Origin: Pseudomonadota bacterium
Lineage (GTDB): Bacteria; Pseudomonadota; Alphaproteobacteria; Micavibrionales; Micavibrionaceae
Assembly (NCBI GenBank): GCA_016198545.1
Contig: JACQIJ010000211.1
Span: 1 to 12,660, forward strand
Reading direction: 5' to 3'
Length of the DNA: 12,660 nucleotides
Of the stretch, positions 11,817 to 12,660 are shown in pieces (the first letter of the stretch is position 1; every line of letters begins with the position of its first letter). Under the pieces are notes generated by a model. That model did no database searches and was not told where the DNA came from. It saw only the letters and a program-made list of their open reading frames with translations. The translations under genes were made by a program, and so were the position numbers.

Positions 11817-12623
11817 ATGCGCATTCTGACATGGAACATCAATTCGGTGCGACTGCGAATGCCGCTTCTGAAAAAAATCGCCAGAAAGCATGCGCCTGAT
11901 ATCATCTGTCTTCAGGAAACGAAGACGCCGGATGAGTTTTTTCCGCTGAAAGAGATCGCCGGCCTCGGCTACGAGCATGCGCACATCCACGGCATGAAGT
12001 CGTATAACGGCGTCGCCATTCTGTCTCGCGCGCCGTTCGCAACGAAGGAAATCCACCGCCGCGTCGGCAAGGAAGATTGCCGCCATATCGCTGCGCAGAT
12101 TCAGAGCAAAAAATTCAAAAAGCCTGTGGAACTGCATTGCCTGTACGTGCCTGCGGGCGGCGACGTTCCCGACCCGAAACAAAACGATAAGTTCGACCAT
12201 AAACTAAAATTCGTCGATGAAATGGCGCGGTGGTTTCGGGAAAACCGCGCTGCGGACGCGCCTTTAATCGCGCTCGGCGATTTCAACATCGCGCCGCTGG
12301 AAAACGATGTCTGGTCGCATAAACAGTTGCTGGATGTCGTATCGCACACGCCCATAGAAGTTGAGAAGCTTGGAAAGATGTACGGGTCTCTCGGCTGGCA
12401 GGACGCCGTCCGCCATTTCGTGCCGGAAAACGAAAAATGCTACACGTGGTGGTCTTACCGCAACCGCGACTGGAAAAAGTCGAACCGCGGGCGGCGGCTG
12501 GATCATATCTGGCTGACGAAACCGCTGATGCCGCATCTGAAAGCCCATAAAATCGACGCCGGGGCGCGGGACGGAAAACAACCATCCGACCACGTTCCGG
12601 TCATGGTAGATATTGATTTATAG
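11817..12623 (+). CDS. xthA: Exodeoxyribonuclease III (AP endonuclease)
   Basis: A 268-residue Mg2+-dependent 3'-5' exonuclease and abasic-site endonuclease of base-excision repair, matching the E. coli enzyme in length. The active-site set is complete: Asn7 (TWNINS), Glu34 (LQETK), Tyr110 (LYVPAGG), Asp155 and Asn157 (GDFNIAP), Asp229 (RRLDHIW), and Asp258/His259 (SDHVPV). The first and last of these occupy the same residue numbers as in E. coli ExoIII. The ATG lies 5 nt after the ybaB stop without its own clear ribosome site, so translation is probably coupled to ybaB. The cluster dnaX-ybaB-xthA thus joins replication with repair. No clear terminator is seen in the 37 nt that remain after the stop. 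Confidence 0.97.
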   Translation: MRILTWNINSVRLRMPLLKKIARKHAPDIICLQETKTPDEFFPLKEIAGLGYEHAHIHGMKSYNGVAILSRAPFATKEIHRRVGKEDCRHIAAQIQSKKFKKPVELHCLYVPAGGDVPDPKQNDKFDHKLKFVDEMARWFRENRAADAPLIALGDFNIAPLENDVWSHKQLLDVVSHTPIEVEKLGKMYGSLGWQDAVRHFVPENEKCYTWWSYRNRDWKKSNRGRRLDHIWLTKPLMPHLKAHKIDAGARDGKQPSDHVPVMVDIDL

Positions 12624-12660
12624 AAAACAATCATCTGTAATATTGCCTTGTTTTTATTTA

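Noticed and set aside
11331..12200. 289-codon minus-strand open frame over ybaB and xthA
   Set aside because: It crosses three real genes, is antisense throughout and has no recognisable domain.

Overview
The window looks like part of an alphaproteobacterial chromosome. The clues are an alphaproteobacterial-type DnaX (FATTEIRKVPVTVLSRCQRFDL), the gene order SRP RNA - dnaX - ybaB, an HslV with a short N-terminal propeptide, and an acidic protein tail reminiscent of the FYDLN family. The core genes are GC-rich. Positions of about 7.84-9.2 kb are visibly AT-richer and look accessory. No genus can be assigned from sequence alone.

Layout: (1) 1-2.5 kb: the end of an acidic/lysine-rich protein with a terminator, a GNAT acetyltransferase on the minus strand, and a lipoprotein carrying a trypsin/HtrA-like protease domain. 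(2) 2.5-5.0 kb: hslV (protease subunit, no hslU beside it) ends tail-to-tail and overlapping with a SulP/STAS transporter that resembles BicA. A small two-helix membrane protein gene diverges from the transporter, and their promoters appear to overlap. (3) 5.2-6.65 kb: an MFS transporter, then tRNA-Ser(GCT). (4) 6.65-9.2 kb: an accessory island between two convergent tRNA genes, Ser(GCT) on plus and Thr(CGT) on minus. It holds an IS3-family element with a deleted orfA and a CTAG target duplication, a small membrane-protein ORF that may be split by it, two further small membrane-protein ORFs, and a repeat-rich segment with nested inverted repeats and a recurring TCAACGC motif. (5) 9.3-12.66 kb: a small unknown protein, the 4.5S/SRP RNA with its own promoter, dnaX, ybaB and xthA in a tight genome-maintenance cluster.

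Most of the window is ordinary housekeeping sequence. The part that deserves attention is the 6.65-9.2 kb island: IS insertion, possible gene decay, candidate overlapping small membrane genes and an unexplained repeat cluster. I found no CRISPR array and no clear new defence or biosynthetic system.
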